Source: Alphaproteobacteria bacterium
GTDB lineage: Bacteria; Pseudomonadota; Alphaproteobacteria; UBA7985; JAUIBT01
Assembly (NCBI GenBank): GCA_030428255.1
Contig: JAUIBT010000008.1
Location: 61,670-125,669 of the forward strand
Reading direction: 5' to 3'
DNA: 64,000 nucleotides
The position numbers were made by a program, and so were the translations under genes. This document shows positions 16,966 to 25,714 of this stretch, piece after piece. Numbering within the stretch: position 1 is the stretch's first letter; every line of letters begins with the position of its first letter. The notes below the pieces were generated by a model. That model was given only the letters and a program-made list of their open reading frames with translations, was not told the DNA's origin and ran no database searches.

Positions 16966-19716
16966 ATGGCAATCCAGACCACAGACGCTCCAGAGCGTTG
17001 GCTTCAACGCTCCCTGATTCTGGGCTCCCTGATTCTGGGCCTCCTGAACTTGCGTCTCTTGAATCTGCGATTCGGCGGTGTGCGCCTGATGATCCTTGCC
17101 GCCTTGGCCGGGCTCGCCAGCCTGTCTATGGCCAGTGCCGCTCACGCCCTGGGCAAGCCGGTGGTGGTGATCATTTCCAACAGCGACTATCAGCAAACCG
17201 ACGATGTGGCCTACGCCGAGCGCGATGCTCAGGCCTTTGCAGACTTTGCCAGCGACGTGCTGCAAGCACGCGTCGTTCAGTTATCGAACCTTGGCACCAA
17301 CGCCATGAACGAGCTGTTTGGCGATGGCCAGCGCCTGGGCTCCATTCGCAATTATATCACCACGCCCGATACCGACCTTTACGTCTATTACGCCGGCCAC
17401 GGTACCCACGATGCGCCAGCACAGGGCCCAGCGCACAACTATTTGCTGCCCGTCGATGCCAACCCAGATCAATCCTTCTTGGCCCGCCAGGCCTATTCCG
17501 TTGAGGATCTGCGCGCCAGCTTGCAGCGCCTGCAGCAAGAGGCCATGCCCGATGGCCGCATTACGCTGGTCCTGGAATCCTGCTTCTCAGGTCTGAACCC
17601 CAGCGCGGATGGCAGCGCCAAAGGCTTGCTGCCCGGCGTGTCGGCACCGCCGCTTGGAAAGGCAGTTGATCTGGACCTACCGGACATTCGCCTTTGGGCC
17701 GCCACCTCTCCTGACACCGACTTTGCCGTCTGGGACGATCGCTTTGAGCGCGGGGTCTTCACCGACGCCCTGCTGTCAGCGCTCTATGGCGGCGCGGCTG
17801 ACCGGGACAAAGATTTCCAAGTCACCGCCCAGGAGATGCAGGCCTATGTCGCGCGCCGCATCAACCAGCAGGTCGCGAGCCTGACCCAGGCCGGGCTGGG
17901 TTTCCGCCAGCGCCCGACCTTCAGCGGTATGGCGGGTGATGAAGTGATTGTCACCTATCCCGCAGGCATCTACCCGACCTATGCCACCGACGAGCAGCGC
18001 CGCTATGAAGAAGATTTCGTAGCCTTCGAGCTGTTGGACAAGACCATGGGCGTCGTCGCGAGCGCTGACCCGCAAACCCTCAGCCAGTCGGTTGAGGAGG
18101 TGCGCGATTTCACCTCGACCTGCCAGTTCTGTCAGGACAATCAAAAGCTGTACCAGCGTATGAATGAGCTGCGCCAGCGCCTGCAAACCTGCCGCGCTGA
18201 GCAGCGCCTTTTGACTCGCATCGTTGAGCAGCAGCGCATGCAAAGTCTGCAACGCCTGGCCAGCCGCATGGAGTGCGGCTATGGCGCGACAGCCATTCAG
18301 GCTTGCGTATCAACCGGTGACTTTACCTCAAGCGCCTGCCAGTGCTTGAGCGATGAGGACTGCGTGGCTCAATCCGAAGACCTAACCCCTCGCTGTGACG
18401 CGGCGCTGGCCAAAATTGGTGACCAACCGCTGGGCCAGCAAGGCGCGCTCTACGCCAGCTTTACTCAAGACAACCCGGACTGCGCCATTATCGACAGCAA
18501 GGCTAAGACCGCTCTGGCTGCTTACTGCCAAGATCAAGCCAGCGCGGCTGGCGTCGGCCAGCAAACGGCGAGCCTGTCGGAGTTGACCGGCTTTGTCATC
18601 GCCCACCCCTATTGTCAGCGCGCCGTCGATCAGGCAGAGCAGCAAATCGCCGCTTTGGAGGTTGATGTTGCCAATCAGGCCTGCGAGCAGGCCTTTCAGG
18701 CCGCTGCGGATATGCAAGACCCACAGCTCTTGACCAGCTTTATCCAAGCTATGCCCGAATGTACGCAGCAAGTCACACAGGCCGAAAACCTGCTGTCTGA
18801 TCTGCAAGAACGAGTGGGCCAGTGCCAGCAGGCCTATTTCCAAGCCAGCGCCGCCGATGATTTGGAAAGCCTTGAGAGTTTCGCGCGCGACTACAGCGTT
18901 TGCGAGATCGAATTGGGCTTGGCAGAACAACGGATCGGTGAATTGCGGCAAGAACAGCAGCACATCCAAGAGGCCAGCGCCTGCATGGCCATCGCCGAAG
19001 AGCGCTTGCCGGTCAATACCGAAGAAGGTTTGGCTGTTCTCGAAGAGTGTTCGGTGGTGTTCGCCGATGTCGAAGGCATCACAGACCGCGCAGAACAACT
19101 GCGCTTGGATTATGCCAATCGCTGCGATCAGATCGACCTGGGCACCGACTGTTTGAGCCCGCACGAGGCCTACCTATCAGTGCAGAGTCAGCTCAAGCTT
19201 GCGGGCTGCTATACTGGCGGGCTGGACGGTGATTTCGGTCCCAAGTCGCGCGCGGCACTGGCGGCCTATAACAAGGCGACCGGCAGCAGCCTGCGTGTCG
19301 ATAGCGAAGCGGGATTGATCGACGCCATCCACTGGCTGGCCTCTGTCTCTGGCCGGGTCTGCACCCGCCAGGCGCATTTGGACTACACCCGCCGCAAGGA
19401 CATCGACCTGTCACGTCATGCCAACGATATGTACAAAGATGGCCTGCGCCTGAGCGTATCCGAGTGTGCCGAACAGTGCAATGCGCTCAGCGGTTGCGTT
19501 GGCTTTGCCTACGTTACCAAGAAGAGCACCAAGTACGCCCGCTGTTGGCCCAAGTCGGATTTCGGCAACCGTTACAAAATCTCGGTCGTGGATTTCTATA
19601 TCAAGCCGGGCGTCAAGGACACCAGCGTGTGGCCTAAGGCCAGCTCGCCTAAGATCAAGGGCACCTTCAATCTTGGCACCGGTAAGGGCACCATCACCTT
19701 TGGGACCAAGAACTAG
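16966..19716 (+). CDS. Exported caspase-like (C14) protease with PAN/Apple-like C-terminus
   Basis: From the ATG at 16966 (AGAGGA seven bases upstream) the product has 916 aa; the frame is open further upstream but without signal logic. A long hydrophobic N-terminus (about 16-62) is a signal peptide or anchor and includes an in-frame 15-bp duplication. The caspase-like domain (about 64-330) has the dyad His145 (YYAGHGTHD) and Cys206 (LESCFSG). The Cys-rich region (TCQFCQDNQ...CQCLSDEDC) matches its divergent paralogue. A long Gln/Glu-rich helical region with repeated Cys follows, then a PG-binding-like module ('CYTGGLDGDFGPKSRAALA') and a PAN/Apple-like domain with 'CAEQCNALSGCVGFAY', a fold that binds proteins or carbohydrates. 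Confidence 0.87.
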   Translation: MAIQTTDAPERWLQRSLILGSLILGLLNLRLLNLRFGGVRLMILAALAGLASLSMASAAHALGKPVVVIISNSDYQQTDDVAYAERDAQAFADFASDVLQARVVQLSNLGTNAMNELFGDGQRLGSIRNYITTPDTDLYVYYAGHGTHDAPAQGPAHNYLLPVDANPDQSFLARQAYSVEDLRASLQRLQQEAMPDGRITLVLESCFSGLNPSADGSAKGLLPGVSAPPLGKAVDLDLPDIRLWAATSPDTDFAVWDDRFERGVFTDALLSALYGGAADRDKDFQVTAQEMQAYVARRINQQVASLTQAGLGFRQRPTFSGMAGDEVIVTYPAGIYPTYATDEQRRYEEDFVAFELLDKTMGVVASADPQTLSQSVEEVRDFTSTCQFCQDNQKLYQRMNELRQRLQTCRAEQRLLTRIVEQQRMQSLQRLASRMECGYGATAIQACVSTGDFTSSACQCLSDEDCVAQSEDLTPRCDAALAKIGDQPLGQQGALYASFTQDNPDCAIIDSKAKTALAAYCQDQASAAGVGQQTASLSELTGFVIAHPYCQRAVDQAEQQIAALEVDVANQACEQAFQAAADMQDPQLLTSFIQAMPECTQQVTQAENLLSDLQERVGQCQQAYFQASAADDLESLESFARDYSVCEIELGLAEQRIGELRQEQQHIQEASACMAIAEERLPVNTEEGLAVLEECSVVFADVEGITDRAEQLRLDYANRCDQIDLGTDCLSPHEAYLSVQSQLKLAGCYTGGLDGDFGPKSRAALAAYNKATGSSLRVDSEAGLIDAIHWLASVSGRVCTRQAHLDYTRRKDIDLSRHANDMYKDGLRLSVSECAEQCNALSGCVGFAYVTKKSTKYARCWPKSDFGNRYKISVVDFYIKPGVKDTSVWPKASSPKIKGTFNLGTGKGTITFGTKN
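17010..17039 (+). repeat. In-frame 15-bp tandem duplication in the protease leader
   Basis: CTCCCTGATTCTGGG occurs twice in a row, with two more degenerate copies after it, giving the repetitive leader LILGSLILGLLNLRLLNLR. The duplication lengthens the hydrophobic N-terminus by five residues per copy. Confidence 0.85.
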
Positions 19717-19895
19717 CCGCGCGTCGGTCCTTCCGCTCCCTGGTTTTTCACTCTTGGGCCTTTGCGCTGATCGCGACCCCAAGTGTCTGTCCTTGAGCAA
19801 GACCCAGCTACGAAGCTGAGGCAAGCTCTGCCAAACAACACCGGATCGCAGGTCGTGCCGCTGGGCAGGGCCTGCCGGTTCTCAGGGAGGCAGGC

Positions 19896-21248
19896 ATGGG
19901 CCAGAGTGACAACCGACGCAGCTATCAATCGCGGGTCCACCCCGACAATTTCCGCCATCGACCGACCGCGAATGACGCTCAAGGCGATCCCTTGGGTTTG
20001 GGTTCCTTTGGCGACCTGGGGCCTGGTGACCCGGCGCTCAGCGAGTGGCAAGCGGCCGGTCTCGAGCTGCCAGATGTGCCCAGCATGCGCGCCCATCGCT
20101 TGCAACGCTTGCGCAGCAAGTTGGCCGAGCACGGCTGTGCCGCCGGGCTGTTCTATGATCCCATGAACGTGCGCTATGCCACCGACAGCACCAACATGCA
20201 GATTTGGTGCCTGCACAACGCGGTGCGCTATACGTTGGTGTTTGTCGATGGCCCGGTGCTGGTCTGGGATTTCCACGGCTGCGAGCACCTCAACACCCAC
20301 CTGCCGCTGGTCGACGAAGTGCGCAACGCCACGGCCTACTACTACTTTGCCACCGGCGAGCGATCTGAGGAGACGGCGGCGCGCTGGGCCACTGAAGTCG
20401 ATGAGGTGCTGCGCCGCCACATGGGCAGCTCCAAACGCATCGCGGTGGACAAGCTGGAGCTGCACGGCAGCAAGGCACTGGAGGCTAAGGGCTGGCAGCT
20501 CTATGACGGGCAGATGGTGGCCGAGCAAGCCCGCGTGATAAAGGGCAGCGAGGAGATCAAAGCGCTGCGTTGTGTCACCCATGCTACCGAGGTTGCCATG
20601 CGCCACATGCAAGACGCGCTGGTGCCGGGCATCTCTGAACAAGAGCTGTGGGCTGTGTTGCACCGCGAGAACATCGCGCGCGGCGGCGAGTGGATTGAAA
20701 CCCGCCTGCTGGCCTCAGGCCCGCGCTCCAATCCTTGGTTCCAGGAGTGCTCCTCGCGCCGGGTCGAGGACGGTGATATCGTGGCCTTTGATACCGATCT
20801 GGTCGGTGCCTGGGGTTATATGTGCGATATCTCGCGCACCTGGTTGGCGGGCGACCGCGAGGCGACGGGCGAACAGCGCGAACTCTATAAAATGGCGCGC
20901 GAGCAGATCGCCTATAACCTTGACGTGATCAGGCCGGGCCTGTCCTTCTTGGAGTACAGCCAGCAAGCCTTTGTTTTGCCTGAAGACTTTCAAGCCAACC
21001 GCTATTCGGTCATCACCCACGGCGTAGGCCAGTGCGATGAATACCCCAGCATTTACTACCCAACGGACGTGGCCGCGGTCGGCTATGACGGCATGATCGA
21101 GCCCGGCATGTGCCTGACGGTTGAAAGCCTAATCGGCAAGGTAGGCGGGCGCGAGTGCGTTAAGCTGGAGGAACAACTCATGGTGACCGAAACCGGCGTT
21201 GAGGTCATGTCGCGCTATCCGTTTGAGGACGCACGCTTCGGGCTGTAA
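19896..21248 (+). CDS. dddP: DMSP lyase DddP (M24 metallopeptidase fold)
   Basis: DddP cleaves dimethylsulfoniopropionate to dimethyl sulfide and acrylate. The 450-aa product has the pita-bread M24 fold and shares long signature stretches with marine DddP ('RYATDSTNMQ', 'GGEWIETRLLASGPR'). The published DddP metal ligands (Asp295, Asp297, Asp307, His371, Glu406, Glu421) map with a constant +4 offset to Asp299, Asp301, Asp311, His375, Glu410 and Glu425. The proposed catalytic Tyr366 and Asp377 map to Tyr370 and Asp381. GGGAGG sits upstream of the ATG. I see no transporter or regulator of DMSP metabolism beside it. A related peptidase is less likely given the full residue match. Confidence 0.92.
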   Translation: MGQSDNRRSYQSRVHPDNFRHRPTANDAQGDPLGLGSFGDLGPGDPALSEWQAAGLELPDVPSMRAHRLQRLRSKLAEHGCAAGLFYDPMNVRYATDSTNMQIWCLHNAVRYTLVFVDGPVLVWDFHGCEHLNTHLPLVDEVRNATAYYYFATGERSEETAARWATEVDEVLRRHMGSSKRIAVDKLELHGSKALEAKGWQLYDGQMVAEQARVIKGSEEIKALRCVTHATEVAMRHMQDALVPGISEQELWAVLHRENIARGGEWIETRLLASGPRSNPWFQECSSRRVEDGDIVAFDTDLVGAWGYMCDISRTWLAGDREATGEQRELYKMAREQIAYNLDVIRPGLSFLEYSQQAFVLPEDFQANRYSVITHGVGQCDEYPSIYYPTDVAAVGYDGMIEPGMCLTVESLIGKVGGRECVKLEEQLMVTETGVEVMSRYPFEDARFGL

Positions 21249-21273
21249 GGAGGCGTTCAGCGCGAGCCGAGCG

Positions 21274-21906
21274 CTATTTCAACCCTGAGCCCACCGCCAG
21301 ATTGTGCTGCTCACAGTGGTTGTCGCCTTCGGGATTGGTGAAGTTGAAGTCGGTGAAAGCCAGGCACTTCAACTCCAGCTCGGCCTCTTCCAGATAGCGC
21401 ATGACTGGGCTGCCTTCGCTGGGGTTGCCTGCCACGTAATCATAGACCTGCTCGGTTGACAAGATCGCCCGCGGATTGATGGACTCGGCGTCGTGGGTCT
21501 TCACCCCATTGCGGGTCAGGACATCGGTGACCGCGAGCCACTGTGCGCGGCTGGTGGTCTCAAAATCGTAGAGAATGGTATCGCGCACCAGCGCCATGAT
21601 CGCAACAATACGGGCGTACTCGCGTGTGTTGGCGTCGTCTTGATAGCTGTCGGTGGCCGAGAGCTGTTCGCCGCCAGCCAGAGGCGCACCGCTCGGTCTC
21701 AGAACCGCGCCGCTTGAGGACACGACCTGCACAAAGCCATAGGTAAAGGCGGATGGATCGATGTTGTGGCGGCCGCCCTCGTCGATCAGAGGCTCACCCG
21801 TCCGCCGACTGGTCAGGCCATAGGACCACTTGCCGGTCAGGTCTTCAGCCCATGCGGCTTGGGTCAGCAGGCCCAAGGCCGTTGCTAAGAGGATGAGTGT
21901 TCGCAT
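21274..21906 (-). CDS. Secreted protein of unknown function, 210 aa
   Basis: Starting at the ATG at 21906 (GGGAGA six bases upstream) the protein has a clear signal peptide (MRTLILLATALGLLTQAAWA) and a mature part of about 190 residues with two cysteines near the end. I recognise no family. It converges on dddP, with only 25 bp between the two stops, so it is unlikely to be part of DMSP metabolism by operon logic. Confidence 0.7.
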   Translation of the reverse strand: MRTLILLATALGLLTQAAWAEDLTGKWSYGLTSRRTGEPLIDEGGRHNIDPSAFTYGFVQVVSSSGAVLRPSGAPLAGGEQLSATDSYQDDANTREYARIVAIMALVRDTILYDFETTSRAQWLAVTDVLTRNGVKTHDAESINPRAILSTEQVYDYVAGNPSEGSPVMRYLEEAELELKCLAFTDFNFTNPEGDNHCEQHNLAVGSGLK

Positions 21907-22116
21907 GGCGCGTCTCCCTGGCTCAGTGGTGCGCGCCTGGCGGGTAAGCCCCCTGCGCACAAAGCACCATACTAGAGCGTTTGACTAGCAAAGCGCCAGC
22001 CCCCCCCGATGTGGCCATGCGCCTGTTGGCGCAAATTCATGGCTTTTTGACAGGCGGCGGCGCAGCTCAAGTCAAGGAGTGGCGCGGCTTTCGCGCGGTC
22101 TGCGCCGGGTGCAAGT

Positions 22117-23061
22117 CTAGCCAACAAAGGCCTTTTCGATGACAAAATCAGCCGGCCGCGCGTTCGAACCTTCTTCCAGCCCATAGTCCTCGCACATGGC
22201 TTTGCAGTCCTGCAGCATGGCCATGGAGCCGCAGATCATCACGCGGTCGGTCTCAGGATTGAGCGCCGGAAGCCCGGTCAGCTCGGCAAAGCGGCCAGAG
22301 CGCATGAGGTCGGTGATGCGGCCTTGCACGGGGTAGTCCTCGCGCGTGACCGAGGTGAAGTGCAGCAGCTTATCGCCAACAATCTCGCTCAGGATCTCGT
22401 CGGTCTTGATCTGCTCGGCCAGTTCAAAGCCGTACTGCAGCTCGGCGGCGGTGCGGCAGGTGTGCGTCAGCACGATGCGCTCGAACTTCTCGTAGGCTTC
22501 GGGCTCGCGGATCATCGAGGCAAAGGGCGCAATGCCGGTGCCGGTGGACAGCAAATACAGCGTTTTGCCCGGGCGCAGCGCATCCAACACCAGCGTGCCG
22601 GTGGGCTTGCGGTTGAGCAGCACCTCGTCGCCGGGCTGAATCTTTTGCAGGCGCGAGGTCAAAGGGCCGTCGGGCACCTTGATCGAATAGAACTCCAGCT
22701 CGTCGTGCCAAGCCGGGCTGGCCACCGAATAGGCGCGCAGCAAGGGCTTGCCGTCGTCCTTGGTCAAACCGATCATGACGAATTCACCTGAGCGGAAGCG
22801 GAAGCCGTCCGGGCGGGTCATGGTGAAGCGGAACAGGTGATCAGTGTAGTGCTGGGTCGCGGTGACCGTACAGGTGTACATATTGGGGTTCGTTGACTTC
22901 TGTTTGGCGCGGGCCTCTGGCTTGGGGGCAGGCGCGCTGCTTGCTTGCTCGAGCACGTCCGCAACCAGCCCACCGCGGTGGGCCTGCGTCGCGCCGAGGG
23001 CGTCTAGGCCTAGGTCTTGGCCCCTTGTAGAGGCGGAGTCAAAAGAGGTCAATTCGGTCAT
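22117..23061 (-). CDS. fpr: Ferredoxin--NADP+ reductase
   Basis: This FAD flavoprotein shuttles electrons between NADPH and ferredoxin or flavodoxin. The FAD-binding 'RAYSVASP' and NADP-binding 'LLSTGTGIAPFASMIREPE' motifs are present, as are 'ICGSMAMLQDCKAMCEDYGLEEG' style C-terminal elements. The family core begins at about residue 61 (MYTCTV), so the 314-aa product carries a roughly 60-residue N-terminal extension that is Ala/Pro-rich and of uncertain reality. An internal start at that Met has no visible ribosome-binding site. Its place at the end of the sulfite-reductase operon suggests it feeds electrons to CysI. Confidence 0.92.
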   Translation of the reverse strand: MTELTSFDSASTRGQDLGLDALGATQAHRGGLVADVLEQASSAPAPKPEARAKQKSTNPNMYTCTVTATQHYTDHLFRFTMTRPDGFRFRSGEFVMIGLTKDDGKPLLRAYSVASPAWHDELEFYSIKVPDGPLTSRLQKIQPGDEVLLNRKPTGTLVLDALRPGKTLYLLSTGTGIAPFASMIREPEAYEKFERIVLTHTCRTAAELQYGFELAEQIKTDEILSEIVGDKLLHFTSVTREDYPVQGRITDLMRSGRFAELTGLPALNPETDRVMICGSMAMLQDCKAMCEDYGLEEGSNARPADFVIEKAFVG

Positions 23062-23199
23062 GTCGTCATAGGTCTTGTCTTGGAGGAGAGCGGCGATCAG
23101 GCGCGCGCTTCTAAGCTAAGGGCGCAGGTGGCGCCTGTCAGGCTCGGGAAATTGCGGAGGGCGGCCCGCACTTTGTCGCGGTGTTGGTGGCGTGGCGCC

Positions 23200-23682
23200 C
23201 TACTGTCCCTGGCTGCGTTGCTGCCAGATATCCGGTCCGGCTAGGCGGCCAGCCAAAGATGCCGGCAAGCGCTGCTGGCTATAGAGGCGGGCGACCACTA
23301 CATCCAAGGCGGCACGCCAGGCGGCCTCGTTGTGCCGTTCGACCAGGTCTTGTTCCAGCCACAGGCCATCAAAGCCAGACTGCATGGCGTGGCGCGCTTG
23401 GTCAGGCATCAGCCTGCCCAGTGCCACCAGCCTGCCGTCAAAGCCAGCGTTGCGCAGACGGCGGGCGAGCGAGAAACTGCGCCCGTCGTGCGGGGTTTTA
23501 AACACCAAGCCGATGCTTTGCAAAGGCAAAAGGTTGGCAAGCCCCAGGTCCTGAACCGCTTCGGGTTCCAACAGCAGGTCGAGCGTCGGCATGGGAGCGG
23601 CGGTAAAGCTGCCGTCGCCATCCAGCCGCCAGCCCTCGCCAGCGCCTTGTTCTGCGGGCTGAAGGTCCAGAGTGTCAGACAT
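23200..23682 (-). CDS. DUF934 protein of sulfur-assimilation operons
   Basis: The 160-aa protein starting at 23682 overlaps the cysI stop by 8 bp (ATGTCTGA), so translation is coupled. It has the DUF934 pattern: a C-terminal domain with 'IGLVFKTPHDGRSFSLARRLR', 'GRLVALGRLMPDQARHAMQSGFDGLWL', as in the small proteins encoded beside sulfite reductase in many proteobacteria. The biochemical role is not established; an accessory role in sulfite or PAPS reduction is inferred from this constant linkage. Confidence 0.87.
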   Translation of the reverse strand: MSDTLDLQPAEQGAGEGWRLDGDGSFTAAPMPTLDLLLEPEAVQDLGLANLLPLQSIGLVFKTPHDGRSFSLARRLRNAGFDGRLVALGRLMPDQARHAMQSGFDGLWLEQDLVERHNEAAWRAALDVVVARLYSQQRLPASLAGRLAGPDIWQQRSQGQ

Positions 23683-25309
23683 AGACCGCCTCCTTAAAGG
23701 GCTGTTTGCCGACGCGGGCATAGGTTGTTGCAAAGTCCTCGCCATCCGCACGCAGGGCCTGCCAAGTGTCGATCAGTGTTTCAATGACCTCGGGCACTTG
23801 GTCTTGCGAGAAACCTGGGCCCAGGATGTCGCCGACCTTGGCGTCCTCATCGGCGCGCCCGCCCAAAGAAATCTGGTAGGTCTCGGTCTCGGTGCGATTG
23901 AGGCCCAAGATGCCGATGTTGGCCGCGTGATGATGGCCACAGGCGTTGATACAGCCCGAAATGTTGAGGCTCAAATCCAGCGGGCCTTGCAGGCGCTCAC
24001 GCTCGCGCAGCCGGTGGCTCAGGGCTTGGGCGACAGGGATCGAGCGGGCGGTTGCCAGCGCACAGTAGTCCAAGCCGGGGCAGGCAATGATGTCCGAGGC
24101 AAGGCCGATGTTGGCCTCGGCCAAATCCTGTTCCAACAGCGCGTGATACAGCTCCTCAAGGTCGTTAAGTTTGACCCAAGGCAGCACCAGGTTTTGGCGG
24201 TGCGAGACGCGCAGCTCGCTCGCTGAGTAGCGCTCAGCCAGGGCCGCGACGGCCCGCATTTGCGCGCCGCTGGCGTCGCCAGGAATGGCGCCCTTGGCTT
24301 TCAAGGAAATGGCGATCGCCGCATAGCCTGGCACCTTGTGGGCCATGCCATTTTGCTGCAACCAAGCCTGGAAAGCGGGCGAGCCTTGCGGCAGCTTTTG
24401 GCCCTGTAATGCTGGCCGCTGCGCGGTTTCAAACTGGGCTGCGATGCGGCGATACTCGCCCAAGGCAGGCGCAAACACGCTGCGATCAATCTGGCCCAGC
24501 TCCTCAGCCACAGCGGCGCGATAGGGCTCCAGGCCCATTTCGTCAATCAAGATCTTGATGCGTGCCTTGTACTTGTTGTCTCGGCGTCCTGCCAGGTTAT
24601 AGACCCGCAACATGGCGTCGAGTGTTGGCAGCAGATCCGCCAGCGGCACGGCCTTTTGGAACAAGCGCGCGACGCGCGGCGTGCGGCCCTGGCCTCCGCC
24701 GACCCAAATGTCATAGATCGGCTGCCCGGCGTCATCCAGCTTGGCCCACAGACCGATGTCGTGAAACTTCATGGCGGCGCGGTCTTGCGCTGCGCCCAGC
24801 ACGGCAATCTTAAACTTGCGCGGCAAAAAGGCGAACTCAGGGTGCAAAGAGGACCATTGACGCAGCAGCTCGGCGGTAGGGCGCGGGTCCAGCCATTCGT
24901 CGCCAGCAACCCCGGCATAGGCGTCGGTGGTGACGTTGCGAATACAGTTGCCCGAGGTCTGGATAGCGTGCATTTGCACGCTGGCCAGGGCGTCGATCAT
25001 GTCGGCCACATCGCTCAACTTGGTCCAGTTGTACTGGATGTTCTGGCGGGTGGTGAAGTGTCCATAGCCTTTATCGTAGCGATCTGCCAGATCGCCGAGC
25101 ATCTGCAACTGGCGCGCATTGAGCACGCCATAAGGAATGGCGACGCGCAGCATGTAGGCGTGAAGCTGCAAATATAGGCCGTTTTGCAAGCGCAGCGGCT
25201 TGAACTCGTCCTCGCTCAGGGCTCCGGACAAGCGGCGGTTGATCTGATCGCGGAATTCGGCCGCGCGCTGATCGACGAAGGTCTGGTCGAAAGTGTCGTA
25301 GGCGTACAT
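23675..25309 (-). CDS. cysI: Sulfite reductase haemoprotein (CysI-type)
   Basis: This sirohaem/[4Fe-4S] enzyme makes the six-electron reduction of sulfite to sulfide. The 544-aa product has the duplicated ferredoxin-reductase-like half domains ('GYGHFTTRQNIQYNW' and 'RVSHRQNLVLPWV') and the cofactor cysteines in 'CPGLDYCALA' and 'GCINACGHHHAANIG'. Nitrite reductases of this superfamily look similar, but linkage to cysG, DUF2849 and DUF934 favours sulfite. The usual cysH neighbour is missing. Translation of DUF934 is coupled to its stop. Confidence 0.93.
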   Translation of the reverse strand: MYAYDTFDQTFVDQRAAEFRDQINRRLSGALSEDEFKPLRLQNGLYLQLHAYMLRVAIPYGVLNARQLQMLGDLADRYDKGYGHFTTRQNIQYNWTKLSDVADMIDALASVQMHAIQTSGNCIRNVTTDAYAGVAGDEWLDPRPTAELLRQWSSLHPEFAFLPRKFKIAVLGAAQDRAAMKFHDIGLWAKLDDAGQPIYDIWVGGGQGRTPRVARLFQKAVPLADLLPTLDAMLRVYNLAGRRDNKYKARIKILIDEMGLEPYRAAVAEELGQIDRSVFAPALGEYRRIAAQFETAQRPALQGQKLPQGSPAFQAWLQQNGMAHKVPGYAAIAISLKAKGAIPGDASGAQMRAVAALAERYSASELRVSHRQNLVLPWVKLNDLEELYHALLEQDLAEANIGLASDIIACPGLDYCALATARSIPVAQALSHRLRERERLQGPLDLSLNISGCINACGHHHAANIGILGLNRTETETYQISLGGRADEDAKVGDILGPGFSQDQVPEVIETLIDTWQALRADGEDFATTYARVGKQPFKEAVYV

Positions 25310-25335
25310 GCGGTGGTCCTAAAATAGCTAGGCGG

Positions 25336-25374
25336 CAAGACTGGTCATCAAGACTGGTCAGCAAGACCGGTCGG
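25336..25374 (-). repeat. 13-bp tandem repeat just after the DUF2849 stop
   Basis: Three consecutive copies (25336-25348, 25349-25361, 25362-25374 on the plus strand) share CAAGACTGGTC, or CAAGACCGGTC in the third. The array fills much of the 70-bp gap between the DUF2849 stop at 25380 and the cysI start at 25309, and is part of the operon mRNA. Confidence 0.85.
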
Positions 25375-25379
25375 CAAAG

Positions 25380-25691
25380 CTAGGCAGCTTTGGCGAAATC
25401 CTGCTGGCTCTCGCTGGCGGTGGTGCGCAGCGCCAATGTCACGCCCTGCAAGCGGCGCTGGTCGCGCAGCTCGATGGGCTGGTGGGCGGCGTTGACCGGG
25501 ATCAGCGCGGCACCAACGATGCGATTGGCGGCCTCTTCAGCGCTGCCCAGTGGCTCAAGGGTGGCGGGGTCGCTGGCAAACAAGGCCGCGGTGAAATCTG
25601 AGCACCAGCCTGCCTCCTGGCTCCAGAAAACCAGAGCGCCGGTCAGAAGGTCATTGGCGGCCAAAGCGTAGGCAGAAGCAGAACGAGCCAT
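25380..25691 (-). CDS. DUF2849 small protein
   Basis: The 103-aa product matches the DUF2849 family, small proteins found between cysG and cysI in alphaproteobacteria. It has 'AYALAANDLLTGALVFWSQEAGW' near the start and a C-terminal 'RLQGVTLALRTT'. It has no enzyme motif. Operon position ties it to sulfite reduction; the function is unknown. A 13-bp tandem repeat follows its stop. Confidence 0.85.
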   Translation of the reverse strand: MARSASAYALAANDLLTGALVFWSQEAGWCSDFTAALFASDPATLEPLGSAEEAANRIVGAALIPVNAAHQPIELRDQRRLQGVTLALRTTASESQQDFAKAA

Positions 25692-25714
25692 GAGAGTATC
25701 CTTTATGGGCAGGG

